DNA of 64,000 bases from Hymenopus coronatus. Taxonomy: Eukaryota > Arthropoda > Insecta > Mantodea > Hymenopodidae. Numbering within the stretch: position 1 is the stretch's first letter; every line of letters begins with the position of its first letter. The notes below the pieces were generated by a model, which saw only the letters and a list, made by a program, of their open reading frames with translations, was not told the origin of the DNA and did no database searches. A program made the translations under genes and the position numbers. This document shows positions 55,268-64,000 of this stretch, one piece after another. The DNA lies in contig CM060883.1 of assembly GCA_030762935.1 (NCBI GenBank), forward strand, positions 30,188,501-30,252,500, in the 5' to 3' direction.

Positions 55268-56133
55268 TCTGATGAGTTCCACACATGACTTTCTCTACCT
55301 CTCTGCAACAAATTATTATTGTTAAAAAGCTTATACCTCTACTTACTTCATGCTAATTGAGAAAAAAATTAGCACAGTCTTATTACTTACTTCCTTGTTA
55401 ACAGAAGGGAAATAAGGCAGTACTATAGGCTAAACTAATAATAAAGAGCTGGTTGCTATGTGACTGAAGTTTCTTTGTTTGTATGGCCAGGAGTTGACAA
55501 ATTCCTGTATGAGAAAAGTATAAGTTTTTCATAACTGAAAACAAAAACAAGGAATATGTCAAAAACGATCAACTCCACGAACAAAATGTATATTAGATAA
55601 ATTGTGTGTTTTAAGGTCTTCTACATTTTTTGTGTTGTAAGTTTTTCTCCATGTCTTACAGTTTAGCATTTATGCAAAAATCCATAAAATTCATCCAGAA
55701 TAAAGTAGTCTTCAGAGGCTCTTCCCAGAAAATTCAAGATATACATTTTATTTGTCGTGTAAATATCTTTAATATACGAAATTTTACTCAAAATCGTTAG
55801 AGCCATTTTTGAGAAAATCAAAATTTTCGAAAATAATTCCATGTAAAGGGTAGTTGGAGGTGGGGGGATTTTTCTCAAAAGCTTCGTGTCGCATCCCTGG
55901 AAGATACTAAACTTAAATACCAAGTTTTGTATTTTACCGACTTTTCGTTTTTGAGTTATCGTGTTCACAGGCACACGGACACACACACGGACCTTTTTTC
56001 CGAAAATGCTTTATTTAGACAAAGGGGACCCTAAAACATATGTTTCCGGTGAAATCTCGGTATCGAATTTTTGGGTGGAGTGCAATACCTTCTCTATACA
56101 CTATGTACATAGTACGTGTAGAGAAAGTAAAAA
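55268..56133 (+). mobile_element. Family H element, full length
   Basis: Starts TCTGATGAGTTCCACACATG after an A-run and ends GTAGAGAAAGTAAAAA. 866 bp with every block present. Good sense-strand reference. Confidence 0.9.
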
Positions 56134-56582
56134 GACATGAAACTAAAGATGACCTTCCGCTTGAGAAACGTTTAAGTGGCTTACAATTGAAACCAACAAC
56201 AAGGAATATTTCGTTTATGGTTAACTGTACAAAAAATATGTATATGACATAAATTGAGCGTTTTAACGATGTCTACGTTTTTTTGTATAGTAAATTTTTG
56301 TCTATCCCTTACGATTAACAAGTTACATAAAATTAATCCAGAATGTAGAGGTCTTCAGAGGATATTCCCAGAAAATTAAAAATATGAATTGTATTTACAA
56401 CATAAATTACTTTAACATTCGGTACTTTAATCAACGGATTTCTAAAAATGCTTTTTTCGTACTCAGGGGACCTCAAGACATATATTTCTAGTGAAATTTC
56501 TCCATCGAAATTTTGGGCGGAATACAATACCTTCTCTAGCTACTATGTACATTGCATTAGATACGTGCTAGAGATAATAAAT
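56134..56582 (+). mobile_element. Family H element, 5'-truncated and internally deleted
   Basis: Starts inside the 5' half (CTTGAGAAACGTTTAAGTGG), jumps from the central block to TTTCTAAAAATGCTTTTTTC, and ends in a variant hairpin with CTAGAGATAATAAA. Confidence 0.7.
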
Positions 56583-56710
56583 ACGCCTTTTCTTTTTATT
56601 CAAGGAATCTCGAAATATAATTCCGGTGAAATCTCGATATCGAATTTTTCGGTGGAATACAATATTCTCCCTGCCTACTACATGTGCAGTGCCTGTAGAG
56701 AGTGTAAAAT
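56583..56710 (+). mobile_element. Family H 3'-end fragment
   Basis: CAAGGAATCTCGAAATATAA to GTAGAGAGTGTAAAA. It is the third 3' end in a row in this direction. Confidence 0.65.
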
Positions 56711-57807
56711 GATTTTATTATCCGCAGTTCTAAGCAAGAAGAGTTCTAGTTTATAGCAGAAAACTTTATTTTTCGATACAACTATAAAATGCTTCGAGAT
56801 TTCACAAATGTTCAAGGAAAGGAATGAACATTTTGATATGTTGGTCTGTCCTTAAACCTTTAAGAGGAACTATACCTTACGCAATTGCATGGAATGAAAT
56901 ATAAAACGTTAATTGTCTTATTTTAATATTCTTCGAAGTAATAATGATTTAATATTCTATTGCATTCTTACGGCAATGTGCTACGAAATTTGGAAAATCT
57001 ACAGTATGTAAAACGTCTCATTGCAGCTTATATACACAATGATATGATATTTTTACCATGTATCAAAATTCTACCTTGCATTATTATTTAAATAATACTT
57101 TTTACTTTATAAATTCATTGTAATAAAAAATGGGCCACGTGGTGCGTTTTTAAATATATTCACATAACAAAATCCAGTTTTTCATAAACTGAGTTTACAA
57201 ATACATCTATCATAGAATATTTTTATATTAACTGTAGTTAGTGTACAAATATTATTAGTTTTCATACTATCCGCAACTTTTGATTTTTCAAAAGTTAATA
57301 ATATATAAATAAAATTGGAGTATAATTAACACAACTATTTTGTTTCATGTGCTTTTGAGAGGCAGTATAAAAATGTGGAAACAAATTAGTGAAAAATTAC
57401 ATCGTGTACAACGTTTTGAGTATGGTAAAGTGCAGGAAAAAAGTGTGCGAGAAAATACGGTTTAAAGTTTTGAGTGTCTATTAATAAGTATGGGCCTAAT
57501 TATCTATTAGTTCATTTAATTGGTAGTTTATGTGCGCCAACTGGGAAAAACGATATATAAAGCTTAAAATCATATAATTTATTATGAAGAAATAACTTTT
57601 GGTCAAATTTCACAGATGTATCCACTTAACTTAAGGTCAAAGTATTCTCCGCAGGAAGTTTTTTGTTAAATTCATGTGATCGTCATATTTGAGCACAAGG
57701 GTTTGAAAAATACTCTTTAGTCTTCTACTAATAATATGAAATGAAATTAAAGGGAGTATATAGACTATGTTTCAATGCTGAAACAATTATAAAAATCGGA
57801 TGAGTTG
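56711..57807. other. Unassigned AT-rich sequence
   Basis: No gene, repeat or RNA recognised in over 1 kb. Confidence 0.4.
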
Positions 57808-57959
57808 TTATTTTCTCTAGCCCATATGCTCAATGTACATAGTGGATAGAGAAGGTATTGTATTCCTCTCAAAAATTCGACACCGACATTTCACTGAAAA
57901 TATATGTTTTGTTACTCCCTGGATAAAAAATAAATAAGAAAAACATTTTAGGAACATGA

Positions 57960-58005
<46 letters not shown>

Positions 58006-58992
58006 CATAGCTCAAAAAACGCAAAGCGTTTAAACACCAAACTTGGTATTTAAGTTCCAAGAAGGAGACAAAGATTTTCAAGAAAAACCCCACGCTTCAA
58101 ACTATCCTTTACATGGAACATTTTTCAAAAATTATGATTTCCTCAAAACATGCTCCAACAATTTTTATTAATATGTCATACATCTAATATATTTTCATGA
58201 AAAACTAAATATATAACTTGAAATTTCTGAAAATAGCCTCTGAGGACACGTTAATTCTGGATTAATTTTAAGGAATTCTGCATAACTTGTAAACCGATAT
58301 ACATTTTTTTTCGTGGAGTTGATCGTTTTTGAGATATTCCTTGTTATTTGTTTCAATTTTAAATTGCTTAACTTTCTCAAGCGTAAACCAAAGTAAGCCG
58401 AATCCCAATTGTTTCACAGAGGGACCAGTTTTTAAAATATTTGACTATGGTTTTAGCCTAATGCATTCTCTTATTTCCCTTCTGCTTACAAGAAAGCAAG
58501 TAATAACATCAATTCTTCTAATTCTTTCAGTCTAACTGTAACTATCCAACTCCTGCCTTATACATGCTTTCTGTGAGAAAACAATTAAAATTATCACAAT
58601 TAACCATAACAGTTGGCTATACCACGAATACTGGGACTTAAAATTACTTACAACATTGTAAGTCGCTATTGGCGTTTGTCATCTCAAAATCACCTTGTGG
58701 TTTACTGGGAAGCATGCGAGTCAGTTGAGAAGTTTAATGCTATGCTGGCACTTTGTCATGTTAGCTCAGTGATAGAGCAATCGGCTAAAGACTGGGAGAT
58801 CCGTGGCTCAAATCCCGGCTATGGCATTGAATTTTACACTCTGATTCTACTTATTCAACTCCAGTCATACACACGGTTTCTGTGAGAAAACAATTAAAAT
58901 TATCACAATTCTTCTAATGTTTATCTTGACGTAGAGAAAATGTAATCTTTTGTAATGCGATGACTAGAGAAAGTCATATGAATGTCACATAC
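57808..58992 (-). mobile_element. Family H element interrupted by SINE-D
   Basis: Hairpin TATTTTCTCTAGCCCATATG on the left, (GT)21 at 57961-58002, and the body to TAATAACATCAATTCTTCTA. It resumes at 58908 (TTCTTCTAATGTTTATC) to the 5' terminus near 58992. CAATTCTTCTAAT on both sides is the SINE's target duplication. Confidence 0.8.
58531..58907 (+). mobile_element. SINE-D copy, longest in the window, with terminal direct repeats
   Basis: The core has TGTTAGCTCAGTGATAGAGC (A box) and CGTGGCTCAAATCCCGGC (B box), preceded by GGGACTTAAAATTACTTAC and CTCAAAATCACCTTGTGG. The segment TTTCTGTGAGAAAACAATTA and AAATTATCACAATT occurs at both ends (about 58569-58601 and 58876-58907). The copy therefore looks like one unit plus part of the next. 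Confidence 0.8.
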
Positions 58993-58993
58993 A

Positions 58994-59872
58994 TTTTTAC
59001 TTTCTCTACACGTACTATGTACATATTGTATAGAGAAGGTATTGTAATGCACCCAAAATTCGATACCGAGATTTCGCCGGAAATATATGTTTTGAGACAC
59101 CCTGAATGCAAATAAGCATTTTTAGAAAAATGCCCGTGTGTGTGTCAGTCTGTCTGTGTGTATGTGTTTGTAACTGTGGGCAGCATAGCTCAAAAACGAA
59201 AAGACCGTTAAATACCAAACTTGATATTTAAGTTTGGCATCTTCCAAGAATGTACGCGAAGATTTTCAAGAAAATCCCCCCACCCCAAACTACCTTTTAC
59301 ATGGAAACAATTAAAAAATTCTGATTTTCTAAGAAATGGCTAACGATTTTGATTAAAATCTCGTATATTTAAGATATTTATCTGACAAATAAAATGTATA
59401 TCTTAAATTTTCTGGGAATATCTCTAAGGACCTCTTTATTCTGTATGATTTTTATTGAATTTTGCATAACTGGTAAACCGTAAGAGATAGACAAAAACTC
59501 AATATACAAACAATGTAGATCTGAATAAAACACAAATTTTATGTAATGTACATTTTTCTCGTGAAGTGATCGTTTTTGAGATATTCCTGTTTTTTGGATT
59601 CAGCTTTGAAAAACTTTACTTTTCTCATACAGAATTAGTCAATTCCTGTCCATAAAAACTAAAGAACTTCAGTCACACAGCAACCAGCTTTTGACTGTTA
59701 CTTTAACCTATGGTACTTCATTATTTCGCTTCTACTTTCAAGGAAGCAAGTAATAAGACTATTTCTGCTAATTTTTCTCGATTAGCATGAAGTAAGTAGA
59801 AGCATAAGCTTTTTAACAATAATAATTTGTTGCAGAGATGTAGAGAAAGCCATGTGAATGGAACACATCAGA
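58994..59872 (-). mobile_element. Family H element, full length
   Basis: 879 bp from TTTTTACTTTCTCTACACG to GGAACACATCAGA, starting within 2 bp of the previous copy's 5' end in the same orientation. GT-rich tract 59137-59170. Confidence 0.9.
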
Positions 59873-60331
59873 TTTTTTTTTGATAATATTATTATAGATT
59901 GGTATTATAGATTTACTTACCGCGTGCACACAACAGCACATAAGTCACGCATGTGTAATTCCAAAAAGTGACCGAATTTCTTAGTTCAGTTCTCGTAGGT
60001 ACACGACATGGAAGCTACTTCTTGCAAGATCGAACGTGGTCTGGGCTTTGCACGCTCATACATACTGACGATTTTTTCCAACTTCTATGAAAAATCAAGG
60101 TTTGTCTTCTTACACAACTTGCAGTAATATTTAATTAAGTGACGCATGTTGTAAGTTACTTCCTCTGTATTTTTAGTGTCACAACGTTAAGGATTCACTC
60201 GTCTGAATCCATATATCAACTGTGCCCACCTTCGTAATCTGGGAGGAGTTGTTTCCTACATGCATTCAAGAAATGTATTTCATTTTGTGTATATTAGTTT
60301 GTGTGTGCTTTATATTCAAATTAAATTGCTG
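59873..60331. other. Unassigned sequence
   Basis: No feature recognised up to the SINE-C target duplication. Confidence 0.35.
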
Positions 60332-60345
60332 CATACTTTGGCTTG

Positions 60346-60694
60346 GGTCGTCTCCTTAGCGCGGTGGTAGCGCAGCTGCTTACCAAGCGGGAGACCTGGG
60401 TTTGATCCCCAGTACCGGCGTGGGGATTTTTCCCCCGCTGGGAGACCTAGCCCGGGGTGCACTCAGCCTCGTAAGGTCCCTGGGGGGCCAATTGAGGAGC
60501 TACTTGATGGAGAAGTAGCGGCTCCAGGTCATGAGGACCGCATTAACCGGCCGGAAGGGACTCGAGGCGCTGACCACGTCTCACCCTCCGATACTGCACC
60601 CCATCCATGACGTCTGTAGTGGACCGAGATGGGGGACGCAGCGGCCGGGCGGTAGTCCAAGGTTCCCCGTGAGCTGTCGTGCCATGGAGTTAGT
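60346..60694 (+). mobile_element. SINE-C copy, full length, perfect target duplication
   Basis: Head GCGCGGTGGTAGCGCAGCTG (A box) and GGGTTTGATCCCCAG (B box), body GGGGTGCACTCAGCC, TTGAGGAGCTACTTGATGG, AGGTCATGAGGACCGCATTA and GGACCGAGATGGGGGACGC, end GTCGTGCCATGGAGTTAGT. CATACTTTGGCTTG (14 bp) lies at 60332-60345 and again at 60695-60708. Unlike most SINEs it has no A-rich tail. Confidence 0.92.
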
Positions 60695-60708
60695 CATACT
60701 TTGGCTTG

Positions 60709-61059
60709 CACGAATGTGTCAAATGAATTTTTTAGTATTTAGCAATGACACAAAGTCTGTAATGACACTCTAGTACATAACTGTAAATTTTTGCATTGAA
60801 AATTCTGTAACATATTTGTAAATAAGTATTGTAATTTGTTGACATTTATGAATAATCATATTTTAGTTTTATATAACTACTACTAGTAACTATTAAATCG
60901 ATAATTATAAAACTATCATCTGATATTACATCAGTGTTACATATAATGGAATTATACTTATTTATACATTTTAATACTAATTTTGATATTCTTTGTTTTC
61001 ATGTGAATGCAAAAAAAAAAAAGAAAAAGAAAGAAAAAAAAAAAGGAAGTACATATACT
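60709..61059. other. Unassigned AT-rich sequence with an A/G-rich run
   Basis: A11/GA-rich simple sequence at 61009-61045, adjoining the tail of the next SINE. No gene. Confidence 0.45.
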
Positions 61060-61318
61060 TTTATAGAGCACATTAAGTATAATGCAGTGGCCTACAGTCC
61101 TCAAAGAGGACTGAGCGTTTTGCCAAGGAGTCTTCCTATTTCAAGATATGGGGTTCTTTTACGTGCAAATAAACATCACCCTGGACCACCGTTTTTACTT
61201 CCCTTGTAAAGGAAGCTACAGATTTTTTGTACGAAAAAATGCATCATCTTCCACTATGTTTGAACCTGCAATCTTAAGTTTTAGGGGCTAGCATGGTAAC
61301 CACTACACCACGGAGGGC
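61060..61318 (-). mobile_element. SINE with SINE-B head and different body
   Basis: The minus strand starts GCCCTCCGTGGTGTAGTGGT (A box) and GATTGCAGGTTCAAAC (B box). It shares TTTTTTCGTAC..AAAATC and GCACGTAAAAGAACCC with SINE-B but then diverges (TTGGCAAAACGCTCAGTCC). Its tail end meets the A/G-rich run. Confidence 0.7.
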
Positions 61319-61985
61319 AAGAGAAAATAAATCAGAGAGACGAAAGAAGAGAAGGAGAAAAAAGAGAACAGGTGAGATGAAAGAAAAGGAAAAAACAGGT
61401 ATGAGGGAAGAAGAAAATAGTAAGGAAGAAGAGAGAGGGAACATGAAAGAAGAGATGAGAGAAGAAAAGGGAAAAAGCAGATTAGATTAGATTAGATTAG
61501 ATTAGGGAACAGAGGGGCAGAGGTGAGAAAATGAACAGAAGTATGAGTTTAAAAGAGAAAAGAATTGAACAGGGAAGCAAATACAAGAAAAGTGAAAATG
61601 GTGAAGAGGGAGGGAAGAGGAAAAGAGAGGTCTTGAACAAGTGGAAGACTTTATTAGGGGAGAGAAAGGCAAAGGAATGGGCGAAAGGGATGAATGGGAA
61701 GAGAAGGACGCGTATAAAAGCAAGGAGAATATACAGAAAAAATAGTTAAGCAGGTTAGAGAAGGAAAGAAAGAAAACAAATAAAGAATGTGCGGGAAGAA
61801 TAAGGTGTAGAAACGAGAATAAATTCAGAGAGATGAAGGAAGGGAAGGAAAGAGAAGAGGAGAGATGAGAGAAGTAAAAGGAACGAAACAGAAATTATAC
61901 AAGAAGAAAAAAGAAGAGAGAGGGCAGCTGAAAGGAGGGATAACAGAAGAGAAAGCAAAACATAATGCATTAGAGAAGAGAGGAG
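61319..61985. repeat. Purine-rich tract, about 670 bp
   Basis: The plus strand is almost entirely A and G (AAGAGAAGGAGAAAAAAGAG, GAAGGGAAGGAAAGAGAAGA), with an internal (GATTA)n stretch at 61482-61505. Open frames on both strands are compositional (Lys/Glu/Arg-rich or Ser/Leu/Phe-rich) and not genes. Confidence 0.85.
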
Positions 61986-62269
61986 GAGAGAACCGCTACC
62001 ACTGCATTGTTACTTTACCGTCCTCGCAGGTAGATTCCTAGTTTCCCCTAAGGTAGGAATGTACGGGGGTGGAATACACGGGCAGCGTTCCAACAAGTTC
62101 AGGCATTTGCCAGAGATGCAGTGCAATGGGACCGGGTATGCGGCAACGCCGAAAGTGGGAGTTGTGCTGCAGCGGTTGCCATGACTACCGTACAACGTGT
62201 TGCAGGCTCGCGTTCATCTTACATCATTCTCATTCTTCTGCTCTTCATTTAGATCGTCAAGTTGTCTTA
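61986..62269. other. Unassigned sequence
   Basis: More GC-rich than average. It may be the upstream part of the LINE relic that follows, but I see no domain. Confidence 0.3.
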
Positions 62270-62516
62270 GTTGTTTCAATAATTTTCTGGAGCCCTGGAG
62301 GTTACGTGTAAACTCTGATAACTGCCACATTCTTTGTTTCTTTCATGCACATCCAGTTGGATACACGGTATATGACCAAGTCCCTCCCGTTTCATATAGC
62401 ACCAAATATTTGGGCGTTCATGTTGATTCCCGGCATAGTTGGTATCATGTTTGTAAGAAAACTCCTAAGACTTTCGGAGCACTTGTTCCCTTCCGAACAT
62501 CTCTCTCTACTTGATA
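62270..62516 (+). pseudogene. Reverse-transcriptase C-terminal fragment (jockey/CR1-like)
   Basis: The plus frame reads FLEPWRLRVNSDNCHILCFF then VPPVSYSTKYLGVHVDSRHS and WYHVCKKTPKTFGALVPF. This matches the region after the YADD box in LINE reverse transcriptases (N..K....F, KYLGV.(I/V)D, followed by W..H.....K). No catalytic Asp is included. It is cut at its 3' side by the mariner at 62524. Confidence 0.6.
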
Positions 62517-62523
62517 AAGCCTA

Positions 62524-63785
62524 GGGTCGGCTGATAAGTCCCAGGCCTCACACAGATATGGCGGCACTAGACCTGTAGCATCGTAAAATTTAACTCTAGA
62601 ATAGCTTGTATCAATAGTTACAGGTCAATAGCTTGCTAGTTTTCGAATGCCAGCATTTTAAACAAGACAAATTTAGAGTTTTCACGAAAATGGAGGATTT
62701 GGAAAAACGAGCAGTGATTAAATACTTCCATTTGAAAGGCTTAACGCCTAAAGAAATCAAGGAGGAAATGCACAGTACATTGAAAGACTCTGTCCCTTCA
62801 TATTCAATGGTTATAAGATGGGTTGCAGAGTTTAAAATGGGATGTACGAGCACTAGTGGTGAGCCTCGCTCTGGACGCCCTGTAGAAGTGACAACTCCAG
62901 AGAGTATTGAAAAAAGTCATCGTTTAGTACTGGAAGACCACAGTTAAAGTTTTTAGAGATAGAAGAGGCTGTAAACATATCAAAAGAACGTGCAGGTAAT
63001 ATTTTAAGTAATGACTTGAGCTTTCATAAGGTCTGCAAGATGGATGCCGCGTTCGTTGACACCTGATCAAAAGTTCCAAAGAAAAACTGTTTCGTTTAGA
63101 ATGTGGAGTTCTACCAGTGAATGTTTCAGACGACTTATTACCATGGATGAAACTTGAATTACATCACTACACTCCAGAAAGTAAATCACAGTCAAAACAG
63201 TGGATTGTGCCAGAACTCCAAAAAAGGCAAAGACAATTTTGTCAGCTAACAAGGTTATGGCAAGTGTGTTCTGGGATGCACAGGGGACTATTTTTATTAA
63301 TTACTTGGAAAAGGGTAAAAATATCACTGGTGGCTACTACGCAAGCTTACTGCGAAGTTTGAGCGATGAGGTGAAAAGAAAAAGACATCATTTGGCAAAA
63401 AAAAAAAAAAAAAAAAAAAAAATCTTGCTTCATCATGACAATGCTCCGGCCCATCGTTCAGTCATTGCAATGGGGAAAATGTGAAAATTTAAGTTGGAAT
63501 TGCTTGAACATCCACCCTATTTGCCAGATCTAGCACTCAGTAACTACCTGCTCCGAAATCTCAAAAAAAAAATCCTTGGAGGACGAAGATTTCACAGCAA
63601 CGAGGAGGTCATTGATGCGGTAAACAACTATTTTGAGGACCTTGATAAATCGCACTACAGAGATGGTTTAATTAAATTAGAACACCGATATGAGAAATGT
63701 ATTAGCCTTTCTGGAGATTATGTTGAGAAGTAAAGCAATTTTTTTAAAGCTGTTTTCATTGAGAGGCCCGGGAATGTCAGCCGAC
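62524..63785 (+). mobile_element. Mariner-family transposon, copy 2 (defective)
   Basis: Preceded by TA. Inverted ends GGGTCGGCTGATAAGTCCC and GGGAATGTCAGCCGAC. Same family as 18046-19579, without the SINE. A long A-run at 63399-63421 interrupts the gene. Confidence 0.88.
62690..63733 (+). pseudogene. Mariner transposase pseudogene (copy 2)
   Basis: Begins MEDLEKRAVIKYFHLKGLTP with an intact 85-codon helix-turn-helix part, then a stop at 62945. The first catalytic region survives as MDET followed by a stop (near 63144). Frames shift before WDAQGTIFINYLEKGKN. The second Asp is present in LLHHDNAPAHRSVIAM (63424-63471). The third block is altered: PYLPDLALSNYLL has Asn where mariners have the catalytic Asp. 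The C-terminus (RRFHSNEEVIDAVNNYFEDL) is readable to a stop near 63733. The lesions differ from those of copy 1. Confidence 0.85.
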
Positions 63786-64000
63786 AATCGTATACTGCTG
63801 TAATTCTACAACAACTGCTATATACTGTTCCTGCGAGGAGGGATGTTTCCCACACAGGCACACCTATTTAGATCATTAATTATGCACACCGTACAAATTA
63901 TTACATATATAAGGGTGACTTCTACATATGTACATTATGAAAACACCCAAGCAATTATAACAGGGATTGAAATATTTATTGGTCAAATGTCAAATAATAT
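63786..64000. other. Unassigned AT-rich sequence at window end
   Basis: No feature recognised. Confidence 0.4.

Noticed and set aside
57961..58002. (GT)21 tract as a regulatory or recombination site
   Set aside because: Every family H copy has a GT/CA tract in this position. It is an internal microsatellite of the element that has expanded here.
61293..61490. Lys/Glu-rich open frame as a charged protein
   Set aside because: Produced by the purine-rich composition. All frames on that strand look similar.
61482..61505. GATTA-type repeat resembling the insect telomere repeat
   Set aside because: The unit is (GATTA)n, not TTAGG, and only about five units occur inside a purine-rich tract. It is ordinary simple sequence.
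1..64000. CRISPR-like array from recurring direct repeats
   Set aside because: Repeats are long, diverged, in both orientations and irregularly spaced, in a eukaryotic context.

Overview
This is an AT-rich nuclear segment from a repeat-dense eukaryote, most likely an arthropod and probably an insect with a large genome. Three things point there: mariner/Tc1-type transposons, L1/Tx1-like and other non-LTR retrotransposons, and many tRNA-derived SINEs. I cannot name the species. There is no operon structure, no rRNA and no CRISPR array. None of the tRNA-like sequences is convincing as a free-standing tRNA gene. The only plausible host coding sequence is one small exon at 5568-5717 (minus strand): a 50-residue signal-anchor-like N-terminus ending at a strong splice donor.

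The window is dominated by one interspersed family, called family H here. By manual tally about 40 whole or partial copies make up roughly 26 kb, about 40% of the window. A full copy is about 870-940 bp. Read in the sense direction it starts TCTGATGTGTTCC, followed about 20 bp in by ACTTTCTCTAC. It carries a (CA)n tract in the 3' third. It ends with a long imperfect hairpin centred on TATGTACATA and then GTAGAGAAAGTAAAAA. The inner 5' motif and the outer 3' motif are inverted copies at unequal distances from the ends. No transposase, TIR transposon signature or target duplication is evident. These traits match non-autonomous Helentron-type rolling-circle elements (HINEs, related to DINE-1). 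The assignment is an inference, because no Rep/helicase partner lies in the window.

Other elements have landed in or cut family H copies, which gives relative ages. A 5-kb L1/Tx1-like LINE with both ORFs open (10217-15196, minus strand) sits inside one copy. An 882-bp transposon with a TA duplication and 263-bp inverted arms (41028-41909) sits inside another; it carries the N-terminal half of a transposase and an inverted second copy of that gene's start. SINEs interrupt several more copies. Two related mariners (18046-19579 and 62524-63785), a third mariner (30799-32037) and a 5' mariner fragment (38220-38706) are all broken.

At least seven tRNA-derived SINE families occur, labelled A to G. 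They are recognised by A-box and B-box promoter motifs and shared bodies. One SINE-C copy (60346-60694) has a perfect 14-bp target duplication and is therefore young. Decayed reverse-transcriptase pieces lie at 5840-6329, 48283-49440 (split by two SINEs) and 62270-62516. The remaining stretches are AT-rich and hold nothing I can identify, apart from microsatellites and a 670-bp purine-rich tract at 61319-61985.

The elements do not act as a pathway. The window is a layered record of transposition, with a possible intron or flank of a host gene near 5.6 kb.
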